The notes beneath the pieces are model-generated. The model was not told the DNA's origin and did no database searches. It saw only the letters and a program-made list of their open reading frames with translations. Made by a program: the position numbers and the translations under genes. This document shows, in pieces, positions 34,096-42,997 of a DNA stretch of 64,000 bases (its first letter is position 1; the number at the start of each line of letters is the position of its first letter). Source of the stretch: Bryobacteraceae bacterium (GTDB lineage: Bacteria > Acidobacteriota > Terriglobia > Bryobacterales > Bryobacteraceae); contig BPGD01000001.1 in the NCBI GenBank assembly GCA_026002855.1, positions 1,930,001 to 1,994,000 on the forward strand, given 5' to 3'.

Positions 34096-35997
34096 TCAGT
34101 AGCTGAACAGAAACTCGATCCTGTTCATCAGCGCCCAGGCGAGGTCTTCCACCGCGGTGACGCGCGCCTGGGCGGTCGCGGCCTTTTCAAGCGTCTTCAG
34201 CGCCACGCCGCGCTCGTATGGCGTGGGCTGGCGCGAAAGAAAGGTCAGAAACATTTCTTCCACAATCTGTTCGTTGGACGCGCTGCGCGCGAGCGCGGCC
34301 AGCAGCGGCGAGGCGTTGGCGCCGCTGGCGCGGGCGCGATTGTTGGTGAACGGCGAGTTCATCAGCGTCAGCCACATCAGGATGGAGCCGTCCCGGTTGC
34401 GCTGGAGCGTGTCCCGGTTGCCGCGGTTGAAGGCGTCGAGGAAGGCGCGCGTCGTGCCGTTGGAGCGGGGCTCGCTCGTGTCCGGCAACTGCACGGCCCA
34501 GACGAAGGGCTGGTCGAAGCCCTGGACCGTATAAGGCTGCGGCAGTTGCGTGGCCTTGACGATGGCGTCGTGGATCTCTTCGGCATCGAGCCGGCGCGGC
34601 AGGCGGCGTGCGAACAGCGGAGCTTTGGTGATGTCCCAGTCGCCGTCGTAGCGCGAGCTGAGCTGATAGGCGGTGCTCCGGGCGATGAGGCGGAGCGTCT
34701 CGCGGAGGTGGAAGTCGGTCGAGCGCGCGTGTTCGGCCAGCTTTTCGAGCAGCCACGGATGCGAGGCCTGATAGGTCCAGCCCTCCGGCGGGGCCACGCG
34801 CGGGTCCAGCCGCGCCGGGTCGAGCCCGTCGACGGGCTCGGCCAGGGCGAGGCCGAACATCGCCTTCCACACCCGGTTGGCGTAATTGCGCGTAAACATC
34901 GGGTCGGCGATCATCGCCCGCACGAGCGACTCGCGCCAGTTGCCCGTGGCGGGACGGCCGTCCCGGTAAACGGGGGTGAGGTTTGTGACCGTGCGGCCGT
35001 CGACCAGCGCCGGCGCGCGGTTCGGCCGGTTGCCCGCGTTTGTATTGAGCACGTAAGCGCCGTTGGAGCGTTCGCTCACGTCCCAGGACTGGTAGTAGTA
35101 GTCCGTGGTGTCGGTGCGGCGCGCGGTCATGCTGATGCGGGCGAAGTGCGCCGCCATCTGCTGGGCCTCGAGCCGGGTCACCTTCGCGCCCCAGGCCGAA
35201 ACCATGTCGAGGTGGTACTTGCCGTTGTGGCACAGCAGGCAGTCGTAGTGACCGATGCCGAGAAAGGTGCTGGCGGTCTTCACGAGCAGCAGGTCATAGG
35301 TGTCCTGCGCCGGGCCCATCGGGGCAAAGCCGCGGATGAGAAAATTCGTGCCGGCGGTTCCGGCGTCGTAGTTGTTGCCGTTGATGGTGATGATTTCGGT
35401 GGCGATGTCGCGCCAGCTCTTGTCTTCCTTCAGCGCGTTCCGGATCCATCTGTAGAAGGCATTGCGCCCGTTGATCTGCTGGCTGCGGTTCTGGGCGATG
35501 GCCGCATTCTGGAACAGGTCGCCGAGCCAGAGCGTCCACTTATCGATGAATTCCTCGCTCGCCAGCAGCCGGTCGATCAGGCGGTCGCGCTTGTCCGGCG
35601 CCTGGTCGGCGACGAAGGCGCGGATGTCGGCCGGCGAAGGGATGCGCCCGGTGAGATCCAGCGTGACGCGCCGCAGGAACTCTTCGTCGCCGGCTATCGG
35701 CGCTGCCGGGACGCCTTCTGCCTGAAGGCGGGCGAAGATCTCCTCATCAATGAAGTTGCGCACCGGCAGCTCCGAGGCGTGCACCGTGCGCGCCGCGCGC
35801 ATCTTCGGCAGCGACCGGGCAAACTCCAGTGTGCGTTCATAGGCTTCCCGCCGCGCCCGCAGGCCGCGCATCTGCACCTGTTCCGGCGCGGCGATCCAGC
35901 TACAGTTCTCGGCGGAAACAGCCGGCCATCCGTCCTGTTGTGCCTGCCCCGCTGATGCCAGCAGCGTTCCCAGGAGAATCAGCGGTTTCCACGGCAT
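34096..35997 (-). CDS. DUF1549/DUF1553 family protein with CxxCH motif
   Basis: Large exported protein (633 residues) with signal peptide MPWKPLILLGTLLASAGQAQ. DUF1549 covers about 60-260 (VRNFIDEEIFARLQAEGV, RLIDRLLASEEFIDKWTLW). A CxxCH haem-type motif is DCLLCHNGKYH. DUF1553 occupies most of the C-terminal half (YANRVWKAMFGLALAEPVDG, RSTDFHLRETLRLIARSTAYQ). GGAGGGG lies about 7 bases before the ATG. Companion of the DUF1501 gene downstream. A haem or redox link is suggested by the CxxCH but not proven. Confidence 0.92.
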   Translation of the reverse strand: MPWKPLILLGTLLASAGQAQQDGWPAVSAENCSWIAAPEQVQMRGLRARREAYERTLEFARSLPKMRAARTVHASELPVRNFIDEEIFARLQAEGVPAAPIAGDEEFLRRVTLDLTGRIPSPADIRAFVADQAPDKRDRLIDRLLASEEFIDKWTLWLGDLFQNAAIAQNRSQQINGRNAFYRWIRNALKEDKSWRDIATEIITINGNNYDAGTAGTNFLIRGFAPMGPAQDTYDLLLVKTASTFLGIGHYDCLLCHNGKYHLDMVSAWGAKVTRLEAQQMAAHFARISMTARRTDTTDYYYQSWDVSERSNGAYVLNTNAGNRPNRAPALVDGRTVTNLTPVYRDGRPATGNWRESLVRAMIADPMFTRNYANRVWKAMFGLALAEPVDGLDPARLDPRVAPPEGWTYQASHPWLLEKLAEHARSTDFHLRETLRLIARSTAYQLSSRYDGDWDITKAPLFARRLPRRLDAEEIHDAIVKATQLPQPYTVQGFDQPFVWAVQLPDTSEPRSNGTTRAFLDAFNRGNRDTLQRNRDGSILMWLTLMNSPFTNNRARASGANASPLLAALARSASNEQIVEEMFLTFLSRQPTPYERGVALKTLEKAATAQARVTAVEDLAWALMNRIEFLFSY

Positions 35998-36395
35998 GGA
36001 ACACCCCTCCACGGCTCGATAACAAGAAGCATACACTCCGGGACGAAATTCTCCAAGCAGCGGATGACACGAAAGAGGGCCAAAAAATGACTGAACCTGG
36101 CGCGAGTACGGCGCGATTGGCTCCAATCGAACATCATCGTCTTCCGAGCCGTGAGTGAAGCAGCACGAGGCGCTGCGGGAACGGGCGGCCAGCGGCGCAG
36201 CCTGAGCCTGCGCAGCGGCTGGCCGCAACCGCTCCTTCCGCTCGCCCCGCGGGCGAGCTCCAGCCGGGGCTCAAAAGCGCGAGTGAAGGGCATGATTTCC
36301 GGCGGCGTGGAGCTGCCGGGTGCGAGGGCGGTGAGGTGCACAGGGTGCAGCACTCCGACGGGGACGAAAGTCGGAGAGCGGCTGACGGGGTCAGT
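35998..36395. other. Intergenic region with hairpins, no gene seen
   Basis: 398 bases between the DUF1549/1553 start and the stop of the next minus-strand gene. Contents: a hairpin with 9-base arms (GCGGCCAGC, 36185-36193, and GCTGGCCGC, 36218-36226), repeat copy C, and a 17-base match to 10731-10747 at 36168-36184. No protein with a start site and family signature was found. Any promoter for the DUF1549/1553 gene should lie at its left end. Confidence 0.55.
36239..36285 (+). repeat. Dispersed palindromic intergenic repeat, copy C
   Basis: TCCGCTCGCC, CCGC, GGGCGAGCTCC, AGCCG, GGGCTCAAAAGCGCGAG. The second half is identical to copy D (45497-45552, minus strand) over the 15 bases GGCTCAAAAGCGCGA. 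GCTCGCC and GGCGAGC form a hairpin with a variable loop. Confidence 0.65.
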
Positions 36396-38225
36396 TCAAT
36401 TCAGCCAAATTTGGTGCCGGCCCGGAGGCAGATAGCGGACGCGCCCGCTGCCGGCATAGATGGCGATGGCGCGGACGCGGCTTTCGTATTCCATCCTCCA
36501 CATGCCGTCTACCTGGTCGACGGAGAGGATGGAGCCGTTGAAGTCTTCGAGCACCGGATCCACGTCTGTCCGGCAGCGCTCCACCCGGTTCCTGCCCGGC
36601 GGCAACAGCAGCCGGCCCTGGGACCGGATGGGCCACGGCCTGCCGTTGACCTCGGCACAGCCTTCCCATCGGAGGGCCACGGGGTGTGTTGACTCGACCC
36701 ATGCGGCCCCGTCCGTTTCTTCCTTCCAGGTGGCGCGCGCGGCGGCCGCGGCCAGCAGCGGCCAGTCCGGGGCGAGGATCGAGTTCTCGAAGTAAATAGC
36801 CACCTGATCGAACGACCGCGAGGCCCAGTGCAAGAGCTGGAAGAGCTCGCCGCCGGTCTGGTGTTTCGTCGGGTAGACGTCCTGATAGCGCTCGACGATG
36901 TTGATGTCGGCGCCCAGCCGCACTCCCTTGGGAACAATGGGCGCGTAGCGGCGCGCCAGTTCCGCATAGCGTTCCGGGCCGAGGTTCCAGATGGTCGCCG
37001 GATCCTCCACGAGAAACGTCGCGCCGAAACGCGCCGCCTCGGGCAACAGCGCCGCGGCATCGGCGCCGAGATTGTCCCGCATCGTCGTGTCGAAGCGGTC
37101 ATCGACGTGAGTCAGCACGACGTCCAGCGCCCCGCGCGCGTCGGCGATGCGGCGGATCTTTTCCAGCCATTCCACCTGCAACCGGTGCGCCAGCCGCGCG
37201 CGGAAGTCGAGAAAGCGCCGCATGGGGGCGCTGTCGCGGTAGTGATAGAAGCGCGAGGCGGGGTTGTACAGATCGGCGGGGTCCACGCCCGTTTCCCTTT
37301 GGAACTGGCGGCGCACGGTTTCGTTGAACGGGGTAAAGCGCGCCGGATTGAGATACCCTTCCAGCGACTCGAAGTAGAGCTCGGCCAGATTCACACCGTC
37401 CCAATCGAAGCGCGTCAGCAGTTGCCGAAGCCCTGTCTCCACGGCGGCCGCGCAATCCGGGTCCGCCAGGTTCATGAGTTTGCGCCAGTCCAGCCTGGCG
37501 TCCTGCCCCGTGGCGGTCTTTTCGCGCCACCCGGGGTGCGCGTCCCAGAAGGCGTCGCTGACGTGCGGCAGCTCGATCCAGGCATAGACGTGGATGGCGC
37601 GCCGGTGGCAGGCTTCGATCAGACGCCGCAGATAGGCGTCGCGCGCCCCGTCCGGCTCCCAATACTGCCAGGCGGCCACGTGGATGGCGCTGAAGCCGGA
37701 GCGCCGCCAGCGGGCCGCCAGATAATCGGGATCGGCGCGGAGACGATAGGAAGAGTCAAAGAACGCCCACAGAGAGCGGGACTCCACCCGCGGCGCCAGC
37801 CCCAGTTCGACGAGCGCCTGCGCCAGATAGGGATATCGCTCGTAGCCGCGGTCGCCGACCGCCGTGGCCGTCCAGAAGACGATTCGACCGCCGTCGCGGA
37901 AGCCCGCCGCCAGCGGCGCTCCGGTCCACCGTTCCCGCGTGAAGACGGTGGCCCGTGGCGGCACTTCAAAGCGCGGGACGCTCACCGGCTTTTCCCAGAC
38001 GATATGGAGCGACGGCAGAAACGTGTCCGTCACGCTGCGGACCTCCACCCGCTCCCGCGTGGGGTGGAACCCTGCCGCGCGGGCCTGCGCTGAATCACCC
38101 TCCAGCCATACGAGTCTTGAGCCGTCCAGTCCCGTCGATTCAAGCACGCGCTGCCAATTGCCCTGCGCCGGCGTCAGCCACAGCGCCGCGATCAGACAGG
38201 CCGCGCTAATACCGCGTGTGCGCAT
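36396..38225 (-). CDS. Secreted glycoside-hydrolase-like TIM-barrel protein
   Basis: The product has 609 residues with signal peptide MRTRGISAACLIAALWLTPAQG. After an N-terminal beta-rich stretch, residues about 170-420 look like a (beta/alpha)8 barrel of the GHL10 or PgaB C-terminal type: FSAIHVAAWQYWEPDG, AIHVYAWIELPHVSDAFWDA, DWDGVNLAELYFESLEGYLN, DVVLTHVDDRFDTTM. A C-terminal beta part follows. The first coding bases overlap the TPR/barrel gene by 20 bases. A polysaccharide-processing role tied to the outer-membrane partner is inferred from context; the family assignment is moderate. Confidence 0.72.
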   Translation of the reverse strand: MRTRGISAACLIAALWLTPAQGNWQRVLESTGLDGSRLVWLEGDSAQARAAGFHPTRERVEVRSVTDTFLPSLHIVWEKPVSVPRFEVPPRATVFTRERWTGAPLAAGFRDGGRIVFWTATAVGDRGYERYPYLAQALVELGLAPRVESRSLWAFFDSSYRLRADPDYLAARWRRSGFSAIHVAAWQYWEPDGARDAYLRRLIEACHRRAIHVYAWIELPHVSDAFWDAHPGWREKTATGQDARLDWRKLMNLADPDCAAAVETGLRQLLTRFDWDGVNLAELYFESLEGYLNPARFTPFNETVRRQFQRETGVDPADLYNPASRFYHYRDSAPMRRFLDFRARLAHRLQVEWLEKIRRIADARGALDVVLTHVDDRFDTTMRDNLGADAAALLPEAARFGATFLVEDPATIWNLGPERYAELARRYAPIVPKGVRLGADINIVERYQDVYPTKHQTGGELFQLLHWASRSFDQVAIYFENSILAPDWPLLAAAAARATWKEETDGAAWVESTHPVALRWEGCAEVNGRPWPIRSQGRLLLPPGRNRVERCRTDVDPVLEDFNGSILSVDQVDGMWRMEYESRVRAIAIYAGSGRVRYLPPGRHQIWLN

Positions 38226-39954
38226 ACCAGACTCCGGTGCGGAAATCCCAATAGTTTGGTCCCCACGGGTTCAATGCATTGCGCAGATGCGCGCCCCGCA
38301 CAAATTCGGCCCGCCAGGTCATCCCCGAAGGCAGAAAGGGCCCGCGGAGGCGCACACCGAGGCCCGCTTCGGCGAAATTGCCCCAATACTCGCCCTTCCG
38401 GTCCACGGTGACGTTCCATACGGCATAGATCTGCGCCTGCGCGCCCGACGGTGCGGCCGGCAGGGTGAATCCGCTGCGGTTCTGCACATAGGCGAGCATG
38501 TTGTGGCGGAACCGAGACGCATACACGCCGTCCACGTTCAGCTCATGGAACCAGCCCTGGCCTCGCCCGTTCAGCAGATGGCCCCAGCCTTTCAGCAGCG
38601 ACACTCCACCTCGGCCGTCCCAACGGGAGCGGCTCTCGTAAAAGCGGCGCTCGCCGTAGGTGAAGGCGCGGCCCGCCTCAAACCAGACGAAGGCCGCCGG
38701 GTGGAGGGCGCGAAACAGTCCCACGGCGCCGATCAAGCTCTTCTCGCTGAGATACAGCGGCAAAGCGGCGCGCGCCGATTCGCGGCCGCCCGCCGTGTCG
38801 CCGACAAGCCGCAGCGAGAGATACGGCGAGACGGGCAGCCCGGGGAGCCGCCACTGGCCCTTCACCTGCCCGTAGGCGAACCCGCCTCGCCAGCGGGAGG
38901 AATAGATCGGGATCGCCCAGACGTCCGTCGTGAAGCGGCTGTACTTGGGTAGCAGTGCAAGATACCCTTCGCGGGCCCGGGCGGCGATTTCCGGGTCCGC
39001 GGCGCGGCGCGCCCGGGCGAACCAGCGCAAAGCCTCTTCGTCCCGCCCGAGCAGGTTGGCGGTGACGCCCGCCATGTATTGTGCGCGGGCATCCTGCGGA
39101 TTCTCATCGACGGCGAGGCGGAAGTAGCGGTAGGCGTCCTGAATGAAGCTCGACGCCAGCGACCGCTCTCCCATCTCAAAGGGAGGCAGCGGCGCGGCCG
39201 CGGCCACTTCCACGTCCGGCCGCACCGCCGGCACGGCCAGTTCGGCGTCGCCGTCGCCGGGCGGTTGTCCATTCATCATTTCGCGGGCCAGCTCGCCGAT
39301 GCGCGTGGAGCCGCGCCGCCACGCCGTGGCCAGGGCGGCGCGCGCCTGTGGTTCGCGCCCCAGCTCGCGCCAGACGCGCGCCATATCGAGCAGCAATTCG
39401 TACTTCTGGGGCCGCAGCTTCCAGGCCAGCTCATAATGTTCGGCGGCCAGCGTCAGCTCGTCCCGCATTTCGGCCAGCCGGGCCAGCTCTTCGTGGCCCG
39501 ACCACTGCTGCGGAGCCCGGCGCACGGCCTCGCTCCATTGCGCGATCCCTTCCCGCAGGGGACGATCCACGCGTTCGAAGGCGTCTTCGGCCGTGCGCCG
39601 GACGGCCGGATCGCGCGCGCCGAGGCGCAGCCCGTGGAAGACGCGCCGCGCCTCCTGCACCATGCGCGTCTCGTAGCACAGAAAGGCATATTCCAGCGCG
39701 GAGGTTTCATCGGAGGGGTCCTCGCGCCGCAGCCGGTCAAACTGTTGCCGCGCCTGCTCCCGGTCTCCGCGGCGCAGCAGGGTGTAGGCCAGGTCCTTGC
39801 GCACGTGGCGGAGGCCCGGGTCGGCCTCCAGCGCCTGCTCGAACGCCTGCACGGCGTCGTCGTAGCGGCCCGCGCGCAGGGCCTCGTAGCCCCTGTCGGC
39901 CAGCGCCGCAGCCTCGCTGAACAGGCCTGGCAGCAGGAGGAGCGCAACCAGCAT
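38206..39954 (-). CDS. TPR protein with C-terminal outer-membrane barrel-like domain
   Basis: The product has 582 residues with short signal peptide MLVALLLLPGLFSEAAA. Residues 15-330 hold tetratricopeptide repeats (YEALRAGRYDDAVQAFEQAL, KDLAYTLLRRGDREQARQQF, YMAGVTANLLGRDEEALRWF). Residues 340-582 look like membrane beta strands (GGFAYGQVKGQWRLPG, LVGDTAGGRESARAALPLYL, NFAEAGLGVRLRG, FRTGVWYAHTRY). This layout recalls PgaA, PelB and NfrA, which export or bind exopolysaccharides. It overlaps the glycoside-hydrolase-like gene by 20 bases. No glycosyltransferase is adjacent. The frame extends to 40014, but the ATG at 39954 fits the signal peptide. Confidence 0.75.
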   Translation of the reverse strand: MLVALLLLPGLFSEAAALADRGYEALRAGRYDDAVQAFEQALEADPGLRHVRKDLAYTLLRRGDREQARQQFDRLRREDPSDETSALEYAFLCYETRMVQEARRVFHGLRLGARDPAVRRTAEDAFERVDRPLREGIAQWSEAVRRAPQQWSGHEELARLAEMRDELTLAAEHYELAWKLRPQKYELLLDMARVWRELGREPQARAALATAWRRGSTRIGELAREMMNGQPPGDGDAELAVPAVRPDVEVAAAAPLPPFEMGERSLASSFIQDAYRYFRLAVDENPQDARAQYMAGVTANLLGRDEEALRWFARARRAADPEIAARAREGYLALLPKYSRFTTDVWAIPIYSSRWRGGFAYGQVKGQWRLPGLPVSPYLSLRLVGDTAGGRESARAALPLYLSEKSLIGAVGLFRALHPAAFVWFEAGRAFTYGERRFYESRSRWDGRGGVSLLKGWGHLLNGRGQGWFHELNVDGVYASRFRHNMLAYVQNRSGFTLPAAPSGAQAQIYAVWNVTVDRKGEYWGNFAEAGLGVRLRGPFLPSGMTWRAEFVRGAHLRNALNPWGPNYWDFRTGVWYAHTRY

Positions 39955-40012
39955 CCTGCAAGAGTAGTGGCCTGCGGCGCGCGGAATTCTCACCCGGCCC
40001 CAACGGCTTACC

Positions 40013-41191
40013 ATGAAACATATGGCCGCCTATCACGGTTTCGACTACCTGCTCATCGACAGCCAGCTTACCGAGGACGAAAAGCTGGTCCGCCAAACCA
40101 CCCGCCAGTGGGTGGAGGACCGTGTCGTCCCGATCATCAAGGACTGTTACAACGAGGGCCGCTTCCCCTCCGAGCTGATCCGCGAGATGGGCGAGATGGG
40201 CTTCCTCGGCGCCAACCTGGAGGGTTACGGCGCGGCCGGCATGAGCAACGTTGAATACGGGCTCATCATGCAGGAGCTCGAACGCGGCGACTCCGGCCTG
40301 CGCAGCTTCGCCAGCGTGCAGGGCGCGCTCGTCATGTATCCCATCCTCACCTATGGAAGCGAAGAGCAGAAGAAAAAGTACCTGCCCAAACTCGCCACGG
40401 GTGAGTTCATCGGCTGCTTCGGCCTCACCGAGCCCGGCTTCGGCTCCAACCCCGGCGGTATGACCACCACGGCCGTGCGCGACGGCAGCCACTGGGTGCT
40501 GAACGGCGAGAAGACCTGGATCACCAACGGCAGCGCCGCCGATGTGGCCGTCGTCTGGGCCCGCACCGCCGAGGGCATCCGCGGTTTTCTCGTCGAAAAG
40601 GACACGCCGGGCTACCGGACGTCGGACATCCACGGAAAGCTGTCGATGCGCGCCTCGGTCACCTCGTCGCTGTCGTTCACGGATTGCCGGATCCCCGAGG
40701 CGATGCGCCTGCCCGATGCGATCGGGCTGAAGGCGGCGCTGTCCTGCCTGTCGCAGGCGCGCTATGGCATTGGTTGGGGCGTACTGGGTCCGGCGATGGA
40801 GTGCATGGAAGTGGCGCGGCGCTACGCGATCGAACGAAAGCAGTTCGACAACCGCCCCATCGCCTCCCACCAGCTTGTTCAGGAGAAGCTGGCCTGGATG
40901 GCCACCGAGATCACCAAGGGGCAGTTGCTGGCGCTGCACTGCGGGCGGCTGAAGGACCAGGGCCGGCTCGACTTCGCCCACATTTCGATGCTCAAGCGCA
41001 ACAACGTGGCCATTGCGCTGGAATGCGCGCGGCTGGCGCGCGACCTGCTGGGCGCCAACGGCATTGTGGACGACTATCCCATCATGCGCCATCTGTGCAA
41101 TCTCGAGACGGTGAAGACCTACGAGGGCACGGATCACATCCACGCGCTCGTCATCGGCGAGCGGCTCACGGGAATCGCCGCCTACAAGTAA
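40013..41191 (+). CDS. gcdH: Glutaryl-CoA dehydrogenase-like acyl-CoA dehydrogenase
   Basis: FAD enzyme that oxidises and decarboxylates glutaryl-CoA to crotonyl-CoA in lysine/tryptophan breakdown. The product has 392 residues. The catalytic Glu lies in KTYEGTDHIHALVIGERLTG (E371). An Arg at the place that binds the glutaryl carboxylate is present in DSGLRSFASVQ (R97). FAD and substrate segments CFGLTEPGFGSNPGG and GEKTWITNGSAADVAVVWAR are intact. The in-frame ATGs at 40013 and 40022 give only a three-residue difference. The CusF-like gene follows after 26 bases. Confidence 0.92.
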   Translation: MKHMAAYHGFDYLLIDSQLTEDEKLVRQTTRQWVEDRVVPIIKDCYNEGRFPSELIREMGEMGFLGANLEGYGAAGMSNVEYGLIMQELERGDSGLRSFASVQGALVMYPILTYGSEEQKKKYLPKLATGEFIGCFGLTEPGFGSNPGGMTTTAVRDGSHWVLNGEKTWITNGSAADVAVVWARTAEGIRGFLVEKDTPGYRTSDIHGKLSMRASVTSSLSFTDCRIPEAMRLPDAIGLKAALSCLSQARYGIGWGVLGPAMECMEVARRYAIERKQFDNRPIASHQLVQEKLAWMATEITKGQLLALHCGRLKDQGRLDFAHISMLKRNNVAIALECARLARDLLGANGIVDDYPIMRHLCNLETVKTYEGTDHIHALVIGERLTGIAAYK

Positions 41192-41217
41192 CATGGATCT
41201 TTCGGAGAACTGTCCCC

Positions 41218-41532
41218 ATGCAACGGCGCCATTGGCTGATTCTGATGTCCGGACTCGCGGCCGCCTGCACCGGCCGGCGGGAGCCGAAGTTCGATTATGG
41301 CGAGCCGAAACAGCGCTACCAGCTCCACGGCAAGGTGCTGCGGCTGCGGCCCGAGGCGCGCATCGCCAGCATCCAGCACGAGAAGATCGACGGCTGGATG
41401 GAGGCGATGACGATGGAGTTCCCCGTGCCGCGCGAGGAGGACTTCGCGAAGCTGAAGGAAGGCGCCGTGATCCGCGCCACCGTCAATGTCAACGACCTGA
41501 ACTATTGGCTCACGGACATCGTCGTGGAGTAG
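41218..41532 (+). CDS. CusF-like copper-binding lipoprotein
   Basis: Small exported protein (104 residues) with a lipoprotein signal: MQRRHWLILMSGLAAACTG, lipobox LAAAC, Cys17. The mature part has the CusF/CopK-type beta-barrel sequence HGKVLRLRPEARIASIQHEK and DGWMEAMTMEF with His54, Trp60, Met64 and Met66. CusF uses one His, two Met and a Trp to bind Cu(I) and Ag(I), and the spacing here is W-x3-M-x-M rather than W-x2-M-x-M. It probably acts in envelope copper handling. It is followed by an exported methyltransferase 3 bases later. Confidence 0.85.
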   Translation: MQRRHWLILMSGLAAACTGRREPKFDYGEPKQRYQLHGKVLRLRPEARIASIQHEKIDGWMEAMTMEFPVPREEDFAKLKEGAVIRATVNVNDLNYWLTDIVVE

Positions 41533-41535
41533 TGC

Positions 41536-42189
41536 ATGCGGTTTTTCATCGCCCTTTGCGTGGCCGCGTCGCTCGCCTCCGTCCACGCGCAGTCCCGCCG
41601 GCGTCCCTCGCAGGACTGGGACCAGATTTACCTGAACCCGGACGCACGCGTGCCCGTCAACCCCAGCGCGCTTGTGCTGGAGACCACTGCCAACCTCAAG
41701 CCCGGCGCGGCGCTGGACGCCGGCATGGGCAACGGCCGCAACGCCATCTACCTGGCGCGCAAGGGCTGGAAGGTGACGGGCATCGATCTGTCGCAGGCGG
41801 CCGTCCGGCACGCCCGTGAGGAGGCGTCGCGGCTGAAGGTGGATTTCGACGCACGCGTTGGCGACGTGGAGACCATGACCCTGCCGCGCGCTGCCTACGA
41901 TCTGATCCTCTGCCTGTACACCGAGCCGCTTGCGGTGCGCGCGGCCCGAAAGTTCATGGACGCGCTCAAGCCAGGCGGGCTGCTGGTCATTGAAGGCCGC
42001 CACGTGGAAGGACTCGCCCACTCGGGGGGGCATGACACCGCCAGCGGCTTTCATGACAACCAGTTGCTGCACGTCTATGACCGGCTCCGCATCCTGCGTT
42101 ACGAGGACCGTCCGATGCCGGCCGAGTGGGGCAACCACGGTGACGAGGCGCGCGGCCGCGTGGTGCGGCTGGTGGCGCAGAAGCGCTGA
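41536..42189 (+). CDS. Exported class I SAM methyltransferase
   Basis: The product has 217 residues. It begins MRFFIALCVAASLASVHAQ, a clear signal peptide, followed by a compact Rossmann methyltransferase: ALDAGMGNGRNAIYLARKGW (SAM motif I), VTGIDLSQAAVRHA, YDLILCLYTEP and ALKPGGLLVIEG. Export is odd because SAM is cytosolic, so either the signal is not cleaved and it is a membrane-anchored cytosolic enzyme, or it works in the envelope on an unknown substrate. It begins 3 bases after the CusF-like gene. A tellurite/thiopurine-type role cannot be excluded. Confidence 0.85.
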   Translation: MRFFIALCVAASLASVHAQSRRRPSQDWDQIYLNPDARVPVNPSALVLETTANLKPGAALDAGMGNGRNAIYLARKGWKVTGIDLSQAAVRHAREEASRLKVDFDARVGDVETMTLPRAAYDLILCLYTEPLAVRAARKFMDALKPGGLLVIEGRHVEGLAHSGGHDTASGFHDNQLLHVYDRLRILRYEDRPMPAEWGNHGDEARGRVVRLVAQKR

Positions 42190-42276
42190 GCGTCGCGGGC
42201 TTTTCGTTTTTTCATCCGGCCTGGCCTGGGCTACAGTGAAAGTGTCCGGCGGAGGATTCTTGTCCGCCGCGGCCGC

Positions 42277-42365
42277 GCCCGGGTGGCGAAACTGGCAGAC
42301 GCAACGGACTTAAAATCCGTTGGCCCGAAAGGGCCGTGCGGGTTCGAGCCCCGCCCCGGGCACCA
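42277..42365 (+). tRNA. leuZ: tRNA-Leu (anticodon UAA)
   Basis: 89 bases with an encoded CCA and the long variable arm of class II tRNAs. The acceptor is GCCCGGG/CCCGGGC, the anticodon loop is CTTAAAA (TAA), the variable arm is built on GGCCCGAAAGGGCC and the T arm is GTTCGAGCC. A TACAGT element near 42232 may be the -10 box. Confidence 0.96.
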
Positions 42366-42429
42366 GGTTCTCCTGCGCCAGTTCCGCCCGTGTCTGCATC
42401 CTGCCGGCGCGCGCGTCATCTGAAACAGC

Positions 42430-42957
42430 ATGACGCGACAATTTCTGCTGACAGGAGCGCTTCTCATGGCCATGGCCGCATTCGCCGCCTCTTCGATTTA
42501 CGAGTTCACGCTGAAGACGATTGACGGCGCGCCAGCGCCGCTTTCGCAGTATCAGGGCAAGGTTGTCCTCATCGTCAACGTGGCCAGCCGCTGCGGCTAC
42601 ACGCCCCAGTATGCGGGTCTCGAAAAGCTCTACCGGAAGTACAAGGACCGCGGCTTCGTCATCATCGGCGTGCCCGCCAACAACTTCGGCGGGCAGGAGC
42701 CGGGCACCGAAGCTGAAATCAAGGAATTCTGCAAGCGCAACTACGACGTCACTTTCCCGATGATGTCCAAGGTCAGCGTGAAGGGCGCGGACATGGTTCC
42801 GCTTTACCAGTACCTGACCTCGGCCACTGGCGGCGATGTCCGGTGGAACTTCACGAAGTTCCTTGTGGGCAAGGACGGCAGGGTGATCGCGCGGTTCGAG
42901 CCCAACGTGGCCCCGGATTCGCCGGAGCTGATCGCGGCCATCGAAAAGGCTCTCTGA
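42430..42957 (+). CDS. Glutathione peroxidase family protein, exported
   Basis: Thioredoxin-fold peroxidase that reduces hydroperoxides; a signal-like leader MTRQFLLTGALLMAMAAFA suggests an envelope location. The product has 175 residues. The catalytic set is complete: Cys55 in NVASRCGYTPQY, Gln89 in FGGQEPG, Trp139 and Asn140 in WNFTKFL. Cys101 (EFCKRNYDVTFP) is at the place of the resolving Cys of thioredoxin-dependent members, so thioredoxin rather than glutathione is the likelier reductant. It is followed by a terminator. Confidence 0.94.
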   Translation: MTRQFLLTGALLMAMAAFAASSIYEFTLKTIDGAPAPLSQYQGKVVLIVNVASRCGYTPQYAGLEKLYRKYKDRGFVIIGVPANNFGGQEPGTEAEIKEFCKRNYDVTFPMMSKVSVKGADMVPLYQYLTSATGGDVRWNFTKFLVGKDGRVIARFEPNVAPDSPELIAAIEKAL

Positions 42958-42997
42958 CCCTGGCTGACCGCAGGCACGGCCATCTGATACCTTGAAG

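Noticed and set aside
33859-35955. Plus-strand frame of 698 codons
   Set aside because: Opposite the DUF1549/1553 gene; no signature.
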